Part shown: piece by piece, positions 19,066 to 27,790 of the stretch | How positions within the stretch are numbered: the stretch's first letter is position 1 | Layout: each line of letters opens with the position of its first letter | Assembly (NCBI GenBank): GCA_900546145.1 | Contig: URBN01000006.1 | Coordinates: 1 to 64,000 of the forward strand | DNA length: 64,000 nucleotides | DNA from: an uncultured Desulfovibrio sp. | GTDB taxonomy: Bacteria > Desulfobacterota > Desulfovibrionia > Desulfovibrionales > Desulfovibrionaceae | Direction of reading: 5' to 3' | The notes under the pieces: model-generated | The model's input: only the letters and a program-made list of their open reading frames with translations | Told to the model about the DNA's origin: nothing | Database searches by the model: none | Position numbers and translations under genes: made by a program

Positions 19066-20691
19066 CTAGAATTTGAAGTCGGGCGGAAGCTTATGGAGAA
19101 GCTTGCCCGTGGCGTTGTGGGGCAGTTCCTTCACGAAGCGGAAAATGCGCGGCCGTTTGTAAGGGGCCAGCATGGGATGGTTCATGCAGAACTGCTTCAT
19201 TTCCTTTTCCGTGAGGCTTGGATCAGAGGGCCGGATGAGTGCGGCGATGACGGATCCGCGCTTCGGATCAGGAATGCCGAACACGAGGCTCTCGGCCACC
19301 TTGGGATGCTCGTTCAGGATGGATTCCACCTGCACGGGATAGATGTTCTCGCCGGCGGATACGATCATGTCGTCCTTGCGGCCGATGATGGTGATGTAGG
19401 CGTGCTCGTCCCATGTCGCGAGGTCGCCCGTGTAGAGCCATCCGTTGTGGAACTTTTCTTCCGTGGTTTTGGGATTGTCGTAATAGGCGAAGGTGGACTT
19501 GTTGGGGGCGAAGATGACGACTTCGCCGACCGTTTCCTTGTCCATGGGCACGAGTTCGTCGGGAGACACGTGCTTCGTCGTGTCCACGCGCACGACGCGG
19601 ACATCGTCATCGGTGCAGGCTCCGCCGGCATAGCCGGCCTTGTCCGGAAGGTCATAGGGCCTGAGGAAAACGTTCCAGAAGGTCTCCGTGGTTCCGTAGC
19701 CGTTGAAGATGTTCGGCGTAAGCACCTTCATGTAGCGCTTGCAGGGTTCCTTATCGAGAGGAGAGCCCATGAGTACGATACCGTGCAGGCTTGATATGTC
19801 GCGGGGATTGGTTTCCTGGATGCGGCAGAGCATGTCGATGACCGTGGGAGCGCCGATGAGGAAGGTGATGTGGTAGAGGCTTACGTACTGGAGCGCCAGG
19901 CGCGGCGTGAAGTCACGCAGGATGACCATGGTGCCGCCGATATAGAGGGTCGGGCATGGTCCGCCGGAATGCAGTCCTCCGCGGTGGAACCAGGGCGTGA
20001 GGTTCATGGTCACGTCTTTCGGTGAGAGCGGGAAGTGCATGATGACGTCATGGGCCGAGAGAACCTCGTTGATGTCATTGACCGGAACGGCCTTGGGCAG
20101 ATTGGTCGTGCCCGAGGTGAAGAAGCGCGTGGTCTCGTCGTAGATGCTCGGTTTGTCCTTACGCACGGGATTTTCGGGAGAGCCGTCCTTCACGAAGTCC
20201 CGGTAGGTCACAACGCCTTCGGGGGCGTCCATCTCGTTGTTGAGATCAGCCATAATGATGATCTCGGGCCTGTGATGGACACTCCTGAGCGCCTCGGAGA
20301 TGATTTTCTCGAATTCCGCGTCGTAGATGAGGGCCTTCGGTTTCGACTGGTCGATGAGCAGGGCGATTTCGCCGCCGGAGAGACGGTAGTTGAGAGGCGC
20401 GTTGACGCAGCCGATCTTGTGCGTGGCGATATACGTGAAGACGAATTCGGCGGAATTCAGCAGGGCGTGCATGACCACGTCATCACTCGTGACGCCGCGC
20501 GCCATGAGCGATGAGGCCAGCCTGTTGGCTTCCTCATTGAGGGTTCTGTACGTCCAGGTGCGGTTTGTCAGAGGACAGATGAGAGCCGGCTCGTTCCCTC
20601 TGCGGAAAACATTGCGCATGAAACCGTTCAGATAGGTGTATTCCGATTCGAAGGTTTCTTTGAAGCGTTCTACGTTGTAGGAATGTTGCAA
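19066..20691 (-). CDS. AMP-forming acyl-CoA synthetase-like ligase
   Basis: This ANL-superfamily enzyme should activate a carboxylic acid as the acyl-adenylate and pass it to CoA or another thiol. The 541-residue protein has the P-loop TSGTTNLPKA (the usual second Gly is Asn), NGYGTTE, YTGDLA and the catalytic lysine in HNATGKLLHK. The substrate cannot be read from sequence. The start is a TTG at 20691: AGGAG sits six bases upstream and it is two bases after the fabF stop; no ATG or GTG fits. It ends a three-gene operon with metY and fabF, which suggests work on a specific acyl chain rather than bulk fatty-acid uptake (inference). Confidence 0.85.
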   Translation of the reverse strand: MQHSYNVERFKETFESEYTYLNGFMRNVFRRGNEPALICPLTNRTWTYRTLNEEANRLASSLMARGVTSDDVVMHALLNSAEFVFTYIATHKIGCVNAPLNYRLSGGEIALLIDQSKPKALIYDAEFEKIISEALRSVHHRPEIIIMADLNNEMDAPEGVVTYRDFVKDGSPENPVRKDKPSIYDETTRFFTSGTTNLPKAVPVNDINEVLSAHDVIMHFPLSPKDVTMNLTPWFHRGGLHSGGPCPTLYIGGTMVILRDFTPRLALQYVSLYHITFLIGAPTVIDMLCRIQETNPRDISSLHGIVLMGSPLDKEPCKRYMKVLTPNIFNGYGTTETFWNVFLRPYDLPDKAGYAGGACTDDDVRVVRVDTTKHVSPDELVPMDKETVGEVVIFAPNKSTFAYYDNPKTTEEKFHNGWLYTGDLATWDEHAYITIIGRKDDMIVSAGENIYPVQVESILNEHPKVAESLVFGIPDPKRGSVIAALIRPSDPSLTEKEMKQFCMNHPMLAPYKRPRIFRFVKELPHNATGKLLHKLPPDFKF

Positions 20692-20693
20692 GG

Positions 20694-21944
20694 TTATCTC
20701 CTGTGTGTTGTGTCTCTGACAACGACGAGGCTGGAATTCTGCCCGCCGAAGCCGAGGGAATTGGACATGGCGGCATGAATGCTGGCTTCGCGCGCCGTGT
20801 TGCCCACGATGTCCATGCTGCAACCAGGTTCAGGGGTTTCAAAATTGAGATTCGGGGGGAGGATTCCGGTCTGCAGGGCCTTTACGCAGGCGATGAGTTC
20901 GGTGAGACCGCCCGCGCCCATCATGTGGCCCGTTGCTCCCTTGGTCGAGCTGACCGCCGGAGAACCGTCTCCCGTGCCGAAAATCGCCTGTATGGCACTG
21001 GCTTCGGCTGTATCACCGAGCCGGGTGGCCGTGCCGTGGGCGTTGATATAGCCGATGTCCGAGGGAGAGAGCCCCGCGCGCTTCAGGGCGATCCGCATGC
21101 ACTGCGCCGCCCCGATCCCGTCCGGGTCGGGCGCGGTCACGTGATAGGCGTCCTGGGTGTTCGCGTAGCCCGCGAGTTCTGCGTAAATTTCAGCGCCGCG
21201 CGCCCGCGCGTGCTCCTCGGTTTCGAGGACAATGGCGCCGCCGCCCTCGCCGATGACGAAGCCGTCGTGTCCGATGTCGAAGGGCCGGCAGGCGTGTTCC
21301 GGATCATCGTTGCGGCGCGACAGGGCCTTGGCCTGGGCGAGGCTCGCTATGAAGATGGGAGAGATGATGGATTCGCCGCCTGTGCAGATCATGACATCGG
21401 CCTCGCCGCTTTTCATGATCATGGCCGCAGTCATGACGGCATCGCCGCCCGAGGAGCATGCCGTATTGAGCGTCATGCTGGGGCCGCGGAAGCCATACTC
21501 GATGGCAATGAGTCCGGCCGCCATGTTGCCGAGCACCATGGGTACGAAACGGGGCCCGACCTTGTGCATGGTTCCAGTGGAAATCCTGTCCTGAGTTTCG
21601 GCCACGAAAGCCATGCCGTCCATTGCCGAGCCCACAACCACGCCCGTGCGTTCGGGATCCGCGCCTTTGGCGAGTCCGGCGTCCGTCAGTGCCTCGGACG
21701 CGGCGGTGAAGGCGAACTGCGAGAACAGGGCCATATTGCGCGAGAGCGCGCGGGGGATGTGGTCGCCGGAATCGAAATCGCGGACCTCTCCGGCAATGCG
21801 CACGGGAAGATCCCTGGCGTCGAAGCGGGTGATGGGCCCGATGCCGCATCTGCCGCCGATGAGGTTCTGCCAGTAGGCGTCCACGCCGATGCCGAGAGGC
21901 GTGACCGCTCCCATTCCTGTGATGACCAGTTTTTTCTCTTCCAT
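20694..21944 (-). CDS. Beta-ketoacyl-[acyl-carrier-protein] synthase II type
   Basis: A condensing enzyme that extends an acyl thioester by two carbons from malonyl-ACP. The 416-residue protein has the thiolase-fold catalytic triad Cys163 (LNTACSSGG), His303 (NAHGTATRLGD) and His340 (GATGHMMGAGG), and the overall length of FabF. The ATG at 21944 gives the family start EKKLVITGMGAVTPLG; its ribosome site is weak, and it begins 50 bases after metY. The operon context (metY and an AMP-ligase, no acyl carrier protein, no fabD/fabG nearby) suggests a dedicated paralogue rather than the housekeeping fabF, which normally sits in the fab cluster. Confidence 0.92.
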   Translation of the reverse strand: MEEKKLVITGMGAVTPLGIGVDAYWQNLIGGRCGIGPITRFDARDLPVRIAGEVRDFDSGDHIPRALSRNMALFSQFAFTAASEALTDAGLAKGADPERTGVVVGSAMDGMAFVAETQDRISTGTMHKVGPRFVPMVLGNMAAGLIAIEYGFRGPSMTLNTACSSGGDAVMTAAMIMKSGEADVMICTGGESIISPIFIASLAQAKALSRRNDDPEHACRPFDIGHDGFVIGEGGGAIVLETEEHARARGAEIYAELAGYANTQDAYHVTAPDPDGIGAAQCMRIALKRAGLSPSDIGYINAHGTATRLGDTAEASAIQAIFGTGDGSPAVSSTKGATGHMMGAGGLTELIACVKALQTGILPPNLNFETPEPGCSMDIVGNTAREASIHAAMSNSLGFGGQNSSLVVVRDTTHRR

Positions 21945-21994
21945 AATTTTATCGGTCTGCAGGAGCCAGGCATGCGTGCCGGGCCGGGCTGCCG

Positions 21995-23260
21995 CTAGGC
22001 CTTGCCGAGAGCCTGGCTGAGGTCTTCGATGATGTCGCCGGCGTCTTCGAGGCCCACGGAAAGGCGGACCAGGCCGGGAGTAATGCCGCACTCGACGAGC
22101 TGCTCGTCAGTGAGCTGACGGTGCGTCGAAGAGGCGGGATGCAGCACGCAGGTGCGGATGTCGGCCACGTGCACCTCGAGGGTGCACAGCCTGAGGCTGT
22201 CGATGAAACGCGCGCCCGCGTCACGGCCGCCCCTGAGGGAGAAGGAAATGACACCGGCACAGCCTTTGGGCAGGTATTTTTCTGCGAGGGCATGATCCGG
22301 GCTCGAGGCGAGGCCGGGATAATTGACGAACTCGATCTTCGGATGGCCTTCCAGGAAGGCGGCCACCTGTTCGGCGTTGCGGCAGTGGCGGTCCATGCGC
22401 ACGGGAAGGGTCTGCAGGCCCATGTTCAGATAGAAGGCGCCCTGCGGGGTCTGACAGCAGCCGAGGTCGCGCATGATCTGCACCCTGGCCTTGACGATAA
22501 AGGCGGCTTTGCCGAAGGCCTTCGTGTAGACGGTTCCGTGGTAGGAAGGATCGGGATCGGTGAATTCGGGGAATTTGCCTGAGGTCCAGTCGAATCTGCC
22601 GCTGTCGACAACAACGCCGCCCATCTGGACGGCCTGTCCCTCCATGTACTTGGTGGTGGAGTGGACGATGATGTCGGCCCCGTACTCAAAGGGACGGCAG
22701 AGATAGGGCGTGGCGAAGGTGTTGTCCACGATGAGCGGCACGCCGTGTTTGTGCGCGAGAGCCGCGAAGCGTTCGATGTCGAACACTGTGAGCGCGGGGT
22801 TGGCAATGGTTTCGCCGAAAACGGCCCTGGTTTCCGGGCGGAAGGCCTTCTCAATCTCTTCGTCAGAGGCGCGCTGATCCACGAAGGTCACGCTGATGCC
22901 GAAGCGCTTCAGCGTCACGCCGAGCAGGTTGAAAGTGCCGCCGTAAATGGAGGAGCTCGCTACGATGTGATCGCCGGCTTTGCAGATGGTGGCGACGGCG
23001 GTCAGCGCAGCTGCCTGGCCCGTGGAGGTGAGGAGTGCGCCGACGCCTCCCTCGAGGGCCGCGATTTTCTGCTCAACGGCGTCCATGGTGGGATTGCCGA
23101 GGCGCGTGTAGAAGAATCCGTTTTCCGTCAGGTCGAAGAGCTTGGCCACTTCGGCGGTGGACTCGTAGCGGAACGTGGTGGACTGGACAATGGGGAGGGC
23201 ACAGGCCTCGCCGTTTTTAGGCTGGTATCCGGCGTGGATGCACTGGGATTCGAATTTCAT
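21995..23260 (-). CDS. O-acetylhomoserine/O-acetylserine sulfhydrylase-type PLP enzyme
   Basis: A Cys/Met-metabolism PLP enzyme of 421 residues. The MetY-type length and the opening FESQCIHAGYQPKNGEACA point to O-acetylhomoserine sulfhydrylase, which makes homocysteine from sulfide. The PLP lysine is in VHSTTKYMEGQ, and the aspartate-type cofactor site is in IVDNTFATPY. In a sulfide-producing organism direct sulfhydrylation is natural. Related gamma-synthases and gamma-lyases are hard to separate by eye. The ATG at 23260 has AAGAG about seven bases upstream. It is the first gene of the unit with fabF and the ligase. Confidence 0.9.
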   Translation of the reverse strand: MKFESQCIHAGYQPKNGEACALPIVQSTTFRYESTAEVAKLFDLTENGFFYTRLGNPTMDAVEQKIAALEGGVGALLTSTGQAAALTAVATICKAGDHIVASSSIYGGTFNLLGVTLKRFGISVTFVDQRASDEEIEKAFRPETRAVFGETIANPALTVFDIERFAALAHKHGVPLIVDNTFATPYLCRPFEYGADIIVHSTTKYMEGQAVQMGGVVVDSGRFDWTSGKFPEFTDPDPSYHGTVYTKAFGKAAFIVKARVQIMRDLGCCQTPQGAFYLNMGLQTLPVRMDRHCRNAEQVAAFLEGHPKIEFVNYPGLASSPDHALAEKYLPKGCAGVISFSLRGGRDAGARFIDSLRLCTLEVHVADIRTCVLHPASSTHRQLTDEQLVECGITPGLVRLSVGLEDAGDIIEDLSQALGKA

Positions 23261-23475
23261 GATTGACTCTTGCAATGTCGGCCTGTGTCTGCCCGGCAGG
23301 TCGTAATTCTCATGTGGGTATATCCCCGGAGGACGGAAAAACGGCGTTTCTGCCCCCCCCCCGGGCTATGGAAAAGGAACGTGAACGGTACGGGCTTTTA
23401 CCGTTTTAAGAATTTATTTTTGATTGACTTGCGGGGTTCCGTCAAGTTTTTTCAGTCTGTGGCGCGGCCTGCGTG

Positions 23476-24276
23476 TCAGCAGGAGCCGCAGTCGGACGGA
23501 TCACCGTGCAGCTTGTCCAGGGTGTGGGAGAGGGCCGGGAGCACGGCCTCGAGGTTCTCGATGACGGCGCGGCGGCTTCCTGGAAGGTTGATCACGAGGC
23601 TCTGTCCGATGACGCCGCAGACAGCGCGGCTGATGGCGGCCTTGGGTGTTTTTTCGAGACTGACCTGCATCATGGCCTGGGAAAAGCCGGGCAGGGTGTA
23701 GTCGAGGACGCGGGACGTGGCCTGCGGCGTGGTGTCTCTGGGGCCGACGCCCGTGCCGCCCGTGGTAATGATGAGATCATAGCCCTCATCGAGGGCGAGG
23801 CGTGTCAGAAGAGAGCGGAGCGCGTCCGGCTCGTCAGGAAGAAGAAAGCCCTGGGCGCAGGCCAGCGTGAGCGCCCCCTTCACGAGCTCCTCGATGGCCG
23901 GACCGCTCTGATCCTCGCGCAGGCCGTTGAAGCCCTTGTCCGAAAGCGTGATCCGGGCGAGGGAGAGTCCGTTCTTCATGGCCGTCAGGGCCATTGTGCC
24001 CACGGGAAGATCCGTGCGGGCCGTGGCCAGGGGGCAGAAGAGAGCCTGGTTTCCCTGTCTGGAAGGCAGCCAGACGTGTCCGGTGATGCGCAGATGCTCC
24101 GTGCCGGACTCGTCATAGAGACCGGTGCCCACGGGGAGGACAGGGAGAGCGGCGGGAGGACAGGGCTGGCCCTTCCTTCCGGAAACAACCAGATGGGCCG
24201 TACACCCGGCGGGGGCGCCCACAGCCAGGGGAAGGGTGGTGCCTGCGGGACAGGCCTGAAGTTTGACGGTAAACAT
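23476..24276 (-). CDS. MogA/MoaB-domain molybdopterin adenylyltransferase with N-terminal extension
   Basis: The C-terminal part (about residues 105-260) is a MogA-type fold that adenylylates molybdopterin before metal insertion; the signature is DLIITTGGTGVGPRDTTPQ, with the later INLPGSRRAV. A further 100 residues precede it, with a hydrophobic, proline-rich segment I do not recognise (about TVKLQACPAGTTLPLAVG). The total of 266 residues is longer than the usual 160-195. The protein ends in CGSC. The ATG at 24276 lacks a clear ribosome site; a TTG at 24321 is the alternative. It follows the alcohol dehydrogenase but is separated by a terminator. Confidence 0.85.
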   Translation of the reverse strand: MFTVKLQACPAGTTLPLAVGAPAGCTAHLVVSGRKGQPCPPAALPVLPVGTGLYDESGTEHLRITGHVWLPSRQGNQALFCPLATARTDLPVGTMALTAMKNGLSLARITLSDKGFNGLREDQSGPAIEELVKGALTLACAQGFLLPDEPDALRSLLTRLALDEGYDLIITTGGTGVGPRDTTPQATSRVLDYTLPGFSQAMMQVSLEKTPKAAISRAVCGVIGQSLVINLPGSRRAVIENLEAVLPALSHTLDKLHGDPSDCGSC

Positions 24277-24432
24277 GGCGGAATCTGTCTTTTTTTGTGT
24301 GGGAAGGGAAACCTTTCGCAAAACAGGCCTCGGCAGAGGCGGCTGGGCTTCCCGGGAGAGGAAAAACAGCGGAAGGGTACTTCTTTCGGGCGGGAAAATC
24401 TACCACGGGGCTGGCAGGCCTGAAAAACAGAA

Positions 24433-24460
24433 AGGGGGGAAGGTGTGCACCTTCCCCCCT
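24433..24460 (-). terminator. Terminator after the alcohol dehydrogenase
   Basis: AGGGGGGAAGGT pairs with ACCTTCCCCCCT (12 bp, loop of four); on the minus strand TTTCTGTTTTT follows. A further perfect palindrome CTCCCTGCAGGGAG lies nearer the stop codon (around 24501-24514). Confidence 0.8.
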
Positions 24461-24537
24461 GGTTTCAGCGTATTGCCCTTAAGGAGGCGGGGCGGACGGA
24501 CTCCCTGCAGGGAGCGGAACCCGTCTGCCTTTCAGGA

Positions 24538-25737
24538 TTAAAGAGCCTGCTTGTAGATGGCGGCGACGGCGGCGTCGGTCATCTTGCGCGGGTTGGTGAG
24601 GCCGCAGGCGTCCTTCTGGGCGTTGGCGGTCATGATCGGGATGTCTTCTTCCCTCACTTCCACGCCATGGAGCTTGCCGCAGGCCTTGAGGCCGGCCGGG
24701 ATGCCCACATCCTGGGAGAGGAGGCGGATGGCCTTGATGGCGAGCTTGGAAGCTTCGTCAGCGGTCTTGCCGGCAGGATTCTCACCGAGGAGCTCGGCGA
24801 TTTTGCCGAAGCGGCGGCGGGAAGCGATACGGTTGTATTCCTCAACGTAGGGGAGAAGAATGGCGTTGCATTCGCCGTGGGGCAGGTTGTAGAAGCCGCC
24901 GAGCTGGTGGGCCATGGCGTGCACGTGGCCGAGGCTGGCGTTGTTGAAGGCCATGCCGGCGAGATATTCGGCGTAGCACATACCTTCACGGGCTTCCTTG
25001 TCGGAGCCGTCGGCGACGGCGCGGCGGAGGTAGCGGTTGATGTATTCCATGGCCTTTTCAGCGCAGGCATCGGTCATGGGGGTGGCGGCGGTGGAAACAT
25101 AAGCTTCCACGGCGTGGGTCAGGGCGTCCATGCCGGTGGCGGCGGTGAGTGAAGGCGGCATGCCCATCATGAGGACGGGGTCGTCAATGGCGACGCTGGG
25201 GGTGCAGCGCCAGTCGATGATGGCCATCTTCACCTTGCGGGCGGTGTCGGTGATGATGCAGAAACGGGTCATTTCAGAGCCCGTGCCGGCGGTGGTGTTG
25301 ACGGCAACGTAGGGCGGGAAGGGCTTGTTGGATTTGTCAACGCCTTCGTAGTCCTGGATGCGGCCGCCGTTGCCGGCCACGAAACCGACGCCCTTGGCGC
25401 AGTCATGGGAGGAGCCGCCGCCGATGGAGATCAGGCTGTCGCACTTGTTGTCGAGGTAAACCTTGGTGGCGTCCTCAACGTTCTTGTCGGTGGGGTTCGG
25501 GACGGCGCCGTCGAACACGGTGTAGGCGACCTTGGCGGCGTCGAGGATGTCGGTGATCTGCTTCAGGATGCCGCAGGCCACGATACCTTTATCGGTAACC
25601 ACCAGGGGATGCTTGCCGCCGAGAGCCTTCAGGCGATTGGGGATTTCTCTCGAGCAGTTCTGACCAACGAGGGTGACATTGGGAATGAAGAAGGAAGTAA
25701 CCTGACCCATGTGCATGCTTTTCAGTTCGGAACTCAT
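24538..25737 (-). CDS. Iron-containing alcohol dehydrogenase
   Basis: A 399-residue group III (iron-dependent) alcohol dehydrogenase. The NAD(H) site GGGSSHDCAKG is near residues 107-117, and the metal ligands fall in TGMDALTHAVEAY (Asp, His) and HAMAHQLGGFYNLPHGECNA (two His). It is very like the abundant NAD-dependent ethanol dehydrogenases of Desulfovibrio; close relatives such as sulfoacetaldehyde reductases of gut members share the same fold, so the substrate (ethanol, sulfoacetaldehyde or other aldehyde) is open. The ATG at 25737 has AGGAGAG nine bases upstream. It stands alone, with a long, AT-rich upstream region carrying direct repeats. Confidence 0.93.
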   Translation of the reverse strand: MSSELKSMHMGQVTSFFIPNVTLVGQNCSREIPNRLKALGGKHPLVVTDKGIVACGILKQITDILDAAKVAYTVFDGAVPNPTDKNVEDATKVYLDNKCDSLISIGGGSSHDCAKGVGFVAGNGGRIQDYEGVDKSNKPFPPYVAVNTTAGTGSEMTRFCIITDTARKVKMAIIDWRCTPSVAIDDPVLMMGMPPSLTAATGMDALTHAVEAYVSTAATPMTDACAEKAMEYINRYLRRAVADGSDKEAREGMCYAEYLAGMAFNNASLGHVHAMAHQLGGFYNLPHGECNAILLPYVEEYNRIASRRRFGKIAELLGENPAGKTADEASKLAIKAIRLLSQDVGIPAGLKACGKLHGVEVREEDIPIMTANAQKDACGLTNPRKMTDAAVAAIYKQAL

Positions 25738-25756
25738 CCCATCTCTCCTGTAATTT

Positions 25757-25794
25757 ATTATAAGTTACAGATTTCACATACGCACATTTCACAT
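25757..25794 (-). promoter_or_regulatory. Regulatory region of the alcohol dehydrogenase: TATAAT and two direct repeats
   Basis: On the minus strand a perfect TATAAT (25762-25757) is preceded by two copies of ATGTGAAAT (25794-25786 and 25779-25771), 15 bases apart, with no good -35. This arrangement suggests an activator that binds direct repeats. The predicted start would fall at the ribosome site, so a second upstream promoter is possible. Confidence 0.4.
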
Positions 25795-26412
25795 GCCTGT
25801 GCCTGAAACAACAGTTGTACTGTATTCAGACTGCATGCAAAGCGTGCGGACATAAGCCTTTTCAGATTTAAGAACAACATACACGCTTCTGAAAATTGTG
25901 GCAATAAAAATTTGAAAAAAAGTGGGAAAAAATTTTGGGAGGCGCGTCAGGCAAGGCGCGGCGTTCTGTCCGGAGGCGCGGAAAAAGAGTGACAGACGGA
26001 AAAACGGCTCTTTCTGTTCCTTATAAAAGAGTTCCTGCTCCGGCAGTGCGTTCCGTGCCCCTTCCGGAGGAAAAGGACCTCTGTTTTTTCCCCATCTGCC
26101 AGTAACAGGAAAAGCGGACGGAGGAGCCGTTTCTTTCCTGTCAGGGAAAGCGATGCGCGCCAACCTGCAGTCTTCCACGTCCCGATAAAAGGGTGCTCCG
26201 GGGTTTTCTCCGCGGCCTGACCTCTGAACCTGCCGCCGGGCCCGGGGGAACAGGAAGGCCCGGTAAAAAACGGGTCTGCGCGCCTCATGGAGGAGCGATG
26301 CGTTTCCTGACACGGGGAGTACCCTTCCCTGACCTTTTCTCGGCCCCTGATGTCCTGCCTGGTGGAGAGGAGTGCGGTCATCTGCCTTTTTCCTGCTCCT
26401 GGCGAAAGGCAC
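25795..26412. other. Long non-coding stretch between alcohol dehydrogenase and mucR
   Basis: About 620 bases with no credible gene. The part nearest the dehydrogenase (25850-25950) is strongly AT-rich with several A-runs; the rest is GC-rich with small hairpins. Overlapping open frames on the minus strand lack ribosome sites and family motifs. It may hold distal regulatory sites or a small RNA, which I cannot show. Confidence 0.5.
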
Positions 26413-26446
26413 AAAAAAAGGGAGGCAGGCGGAAAACCTGTCTCCC
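26413..26446 (-). terminator. Terminator of mucR
   Basis: GGGAGACAGG (minus strand) pairs with CCTGCCTCCC with one wobble, followed by seven T. Confidence 0.85.
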
Positions 26447-26468
26447 GGTCCGTTCTTCGTCAGACGTT

Positions 26469-26924
26469 TTATTCGGCTTCGGCCTTGGGGGCTTCTTCCG
26501 GCTGACCATCCTGAACGTTTTTCTTGCGGGTCCAGAGGCGCATGTCATTCATTTTCTTTCTGCGGACACGGATAAGCGATTTGCAGGCCAGGGGCGTATT
26601 CTTCTTGAAGCCGTATTTTTCCTTGTATGTTCTGGCATCAAGGCCGTGCGTGCGCAGATGACGGATGGTGAGTACGCGGAATGATCTGCCGCATTCAAGG
26701 CAGATAATGGAATTTTCCTTGATTGACCGCTTGGGATCACAGGCCGGAGCGGCATTTTCCCCATTCTCGAAATCTTCCTCTTCAGGTTCATTCTCGAGAA
26801 TTGCTCTGATGCCTTTTGCAATGTCAGCCGCATAGGTCGCTACTTCGGAAGCAGACATCGGCCTTACGCCAGCCTGTGCGCGGGTGATGTTCAGCGCCTG
26901 CTGCATTATATCGTCCATATTCAT
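26469..26924 (-). CDS. Ros/MucR-family zinc-finger transcriptional regulator
   Basis: A 151-residue regulator of the Ros/MucR type, nucleoid-like repressors that bind AT-rich targets. The zinc finger is CLECGRSFRVLTIRHLRTH, followed by the conserved GLDARTYKEKYGF and a basic tail with KSLIRVRRKKM. The acidic segment NEPEEEDFENGEN precedes the finger. Three ATGs lie close together; I chose 26924 because GGAGG is nine bases upstream, while 26930 is too close to it and 26918 too far. Its own upstream region is AT-rich, which fits autoregulation. Confidence 0.9.
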   Translation of the reverse strand: MNMDDIMQQALNITRAQAGVRPMSASEVATYAADIAKGIRAILENEPEEEDFENGENAAPACDPKRSIKENSIICLECGRSFRVLTIRHLRTHGLDARTYKEKYGFKKNTPLACKSLIRVRRKKMNDMRLWTRKKNVQDGQPEEAPKAEAE

Positions 26925-26962
26925 CCTCATCCACCTCCAAGACGTTATTGTATCTTTGTTGT

Positions 26963-26991
26963 TGAATAATTTGCAAAACAACTAAAGTCAA
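26963..26991 (-). promoter_or_regulatory. Candidate mucR promoter
   Basis: On the minus strand TTGACT (26991-26986), 17-base spacer, TATTCA (26968-26963). The -10 is poor. AT-rich DNA around it would suit binding by MucR itself. Confidence 0.35.
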
Positions 26992-27698
26992 TATCATTTT
27001 CTAACCGGAAACATCTTTATTGAGCAGTCGAACAAAATTACAGAACGTGACGGAAAATGGCGCGTCAAAATTACTGCTTTCCTTGACGGCAGCGCTCACA
27101 TCCCGTGCAGGCCTGTCCGGCATATGTTTGTAAAGTCAGTGCATGTGGGTTTTGCATGAACATTCCCATCGTAAAAAAGGAATTTTTTCCCAGAGCGAAA
27201 AGATTACTTACTCTGACTTCCTTGCGGATTTTACTTTGCCTGCCTCACCACTGAATGCAATATTCAGGTATATCCAGTGACTTGGAACAGAAGAGTCTTC
27301 AGGCTGTCTTTTGCAGACTTTGGAAAGTCCCCGAAACTGCCTTTCCGGAAGGCGGACCGGTGTTTTCCTTTTTTTTCATCTGCCGGACCCCCGGTGCATG
27401 GCGGTGGTCAGACAGCTTCAGGCTCCCGTATGCAGTTTCCTCAGGAATCCGCGGAGGCGGTCTTTCCGGGAGGTAAAGGATTCTTTCCATCACATAAGAT
27501 GAATATTTCCAGACTGCTGCCGCAGAAGGACGGGAGTAAGCGGCGCGCTTTTCGGAGAGAAGGAGCCGGTGCGGCCATTCCGCGGCCGGGACTGCCGTAT
27601 GGGAACCCAGCCCCGGGGCATGGGGTGGACTGCGGGAACATTTTTATGCTTTTCCTGTTCTCTGCCTTATGTGATGTATGTCACGCAGTCGCAAAAAA
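26992..27698. other. 700-bp non-coding stretch upstream of mucR
   Basis: No supported gene. The first 250 bases are AT-rich with TGACG...CGTCA inverted arms around 27049-27068. The remainder carries open frames on both strands with no start signals or motifs. Regulatory DNA or a degraded gene is possible. Confidence 0.45.
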
Positions 27699-27774
27699 GC
27701 CGCCATTTTCCCCGGCTCTGGAAGGCCCGGGAAAATGGCGGCGTGTGAAAGGGGAAACGGCTGTCCGTTTCCCC
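27699..27774 (-). terminator. Tandem hairpins ending the FmdE-like gene
   Basis: Two perfect stems: GGGGAAACGG/CCGTTTCCCC (27751-27760, 27765-27774) next to the gene, then a 14-bp stem GCCGCCATTTTCCC/GGGAAAATGGCGGC (27699-27712, 27729-27742) followed on the minus strand by TTTTTT. Confidence 0.88.
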
Positions 27775-27790
27775 AACGGAGTTTCTTTTC

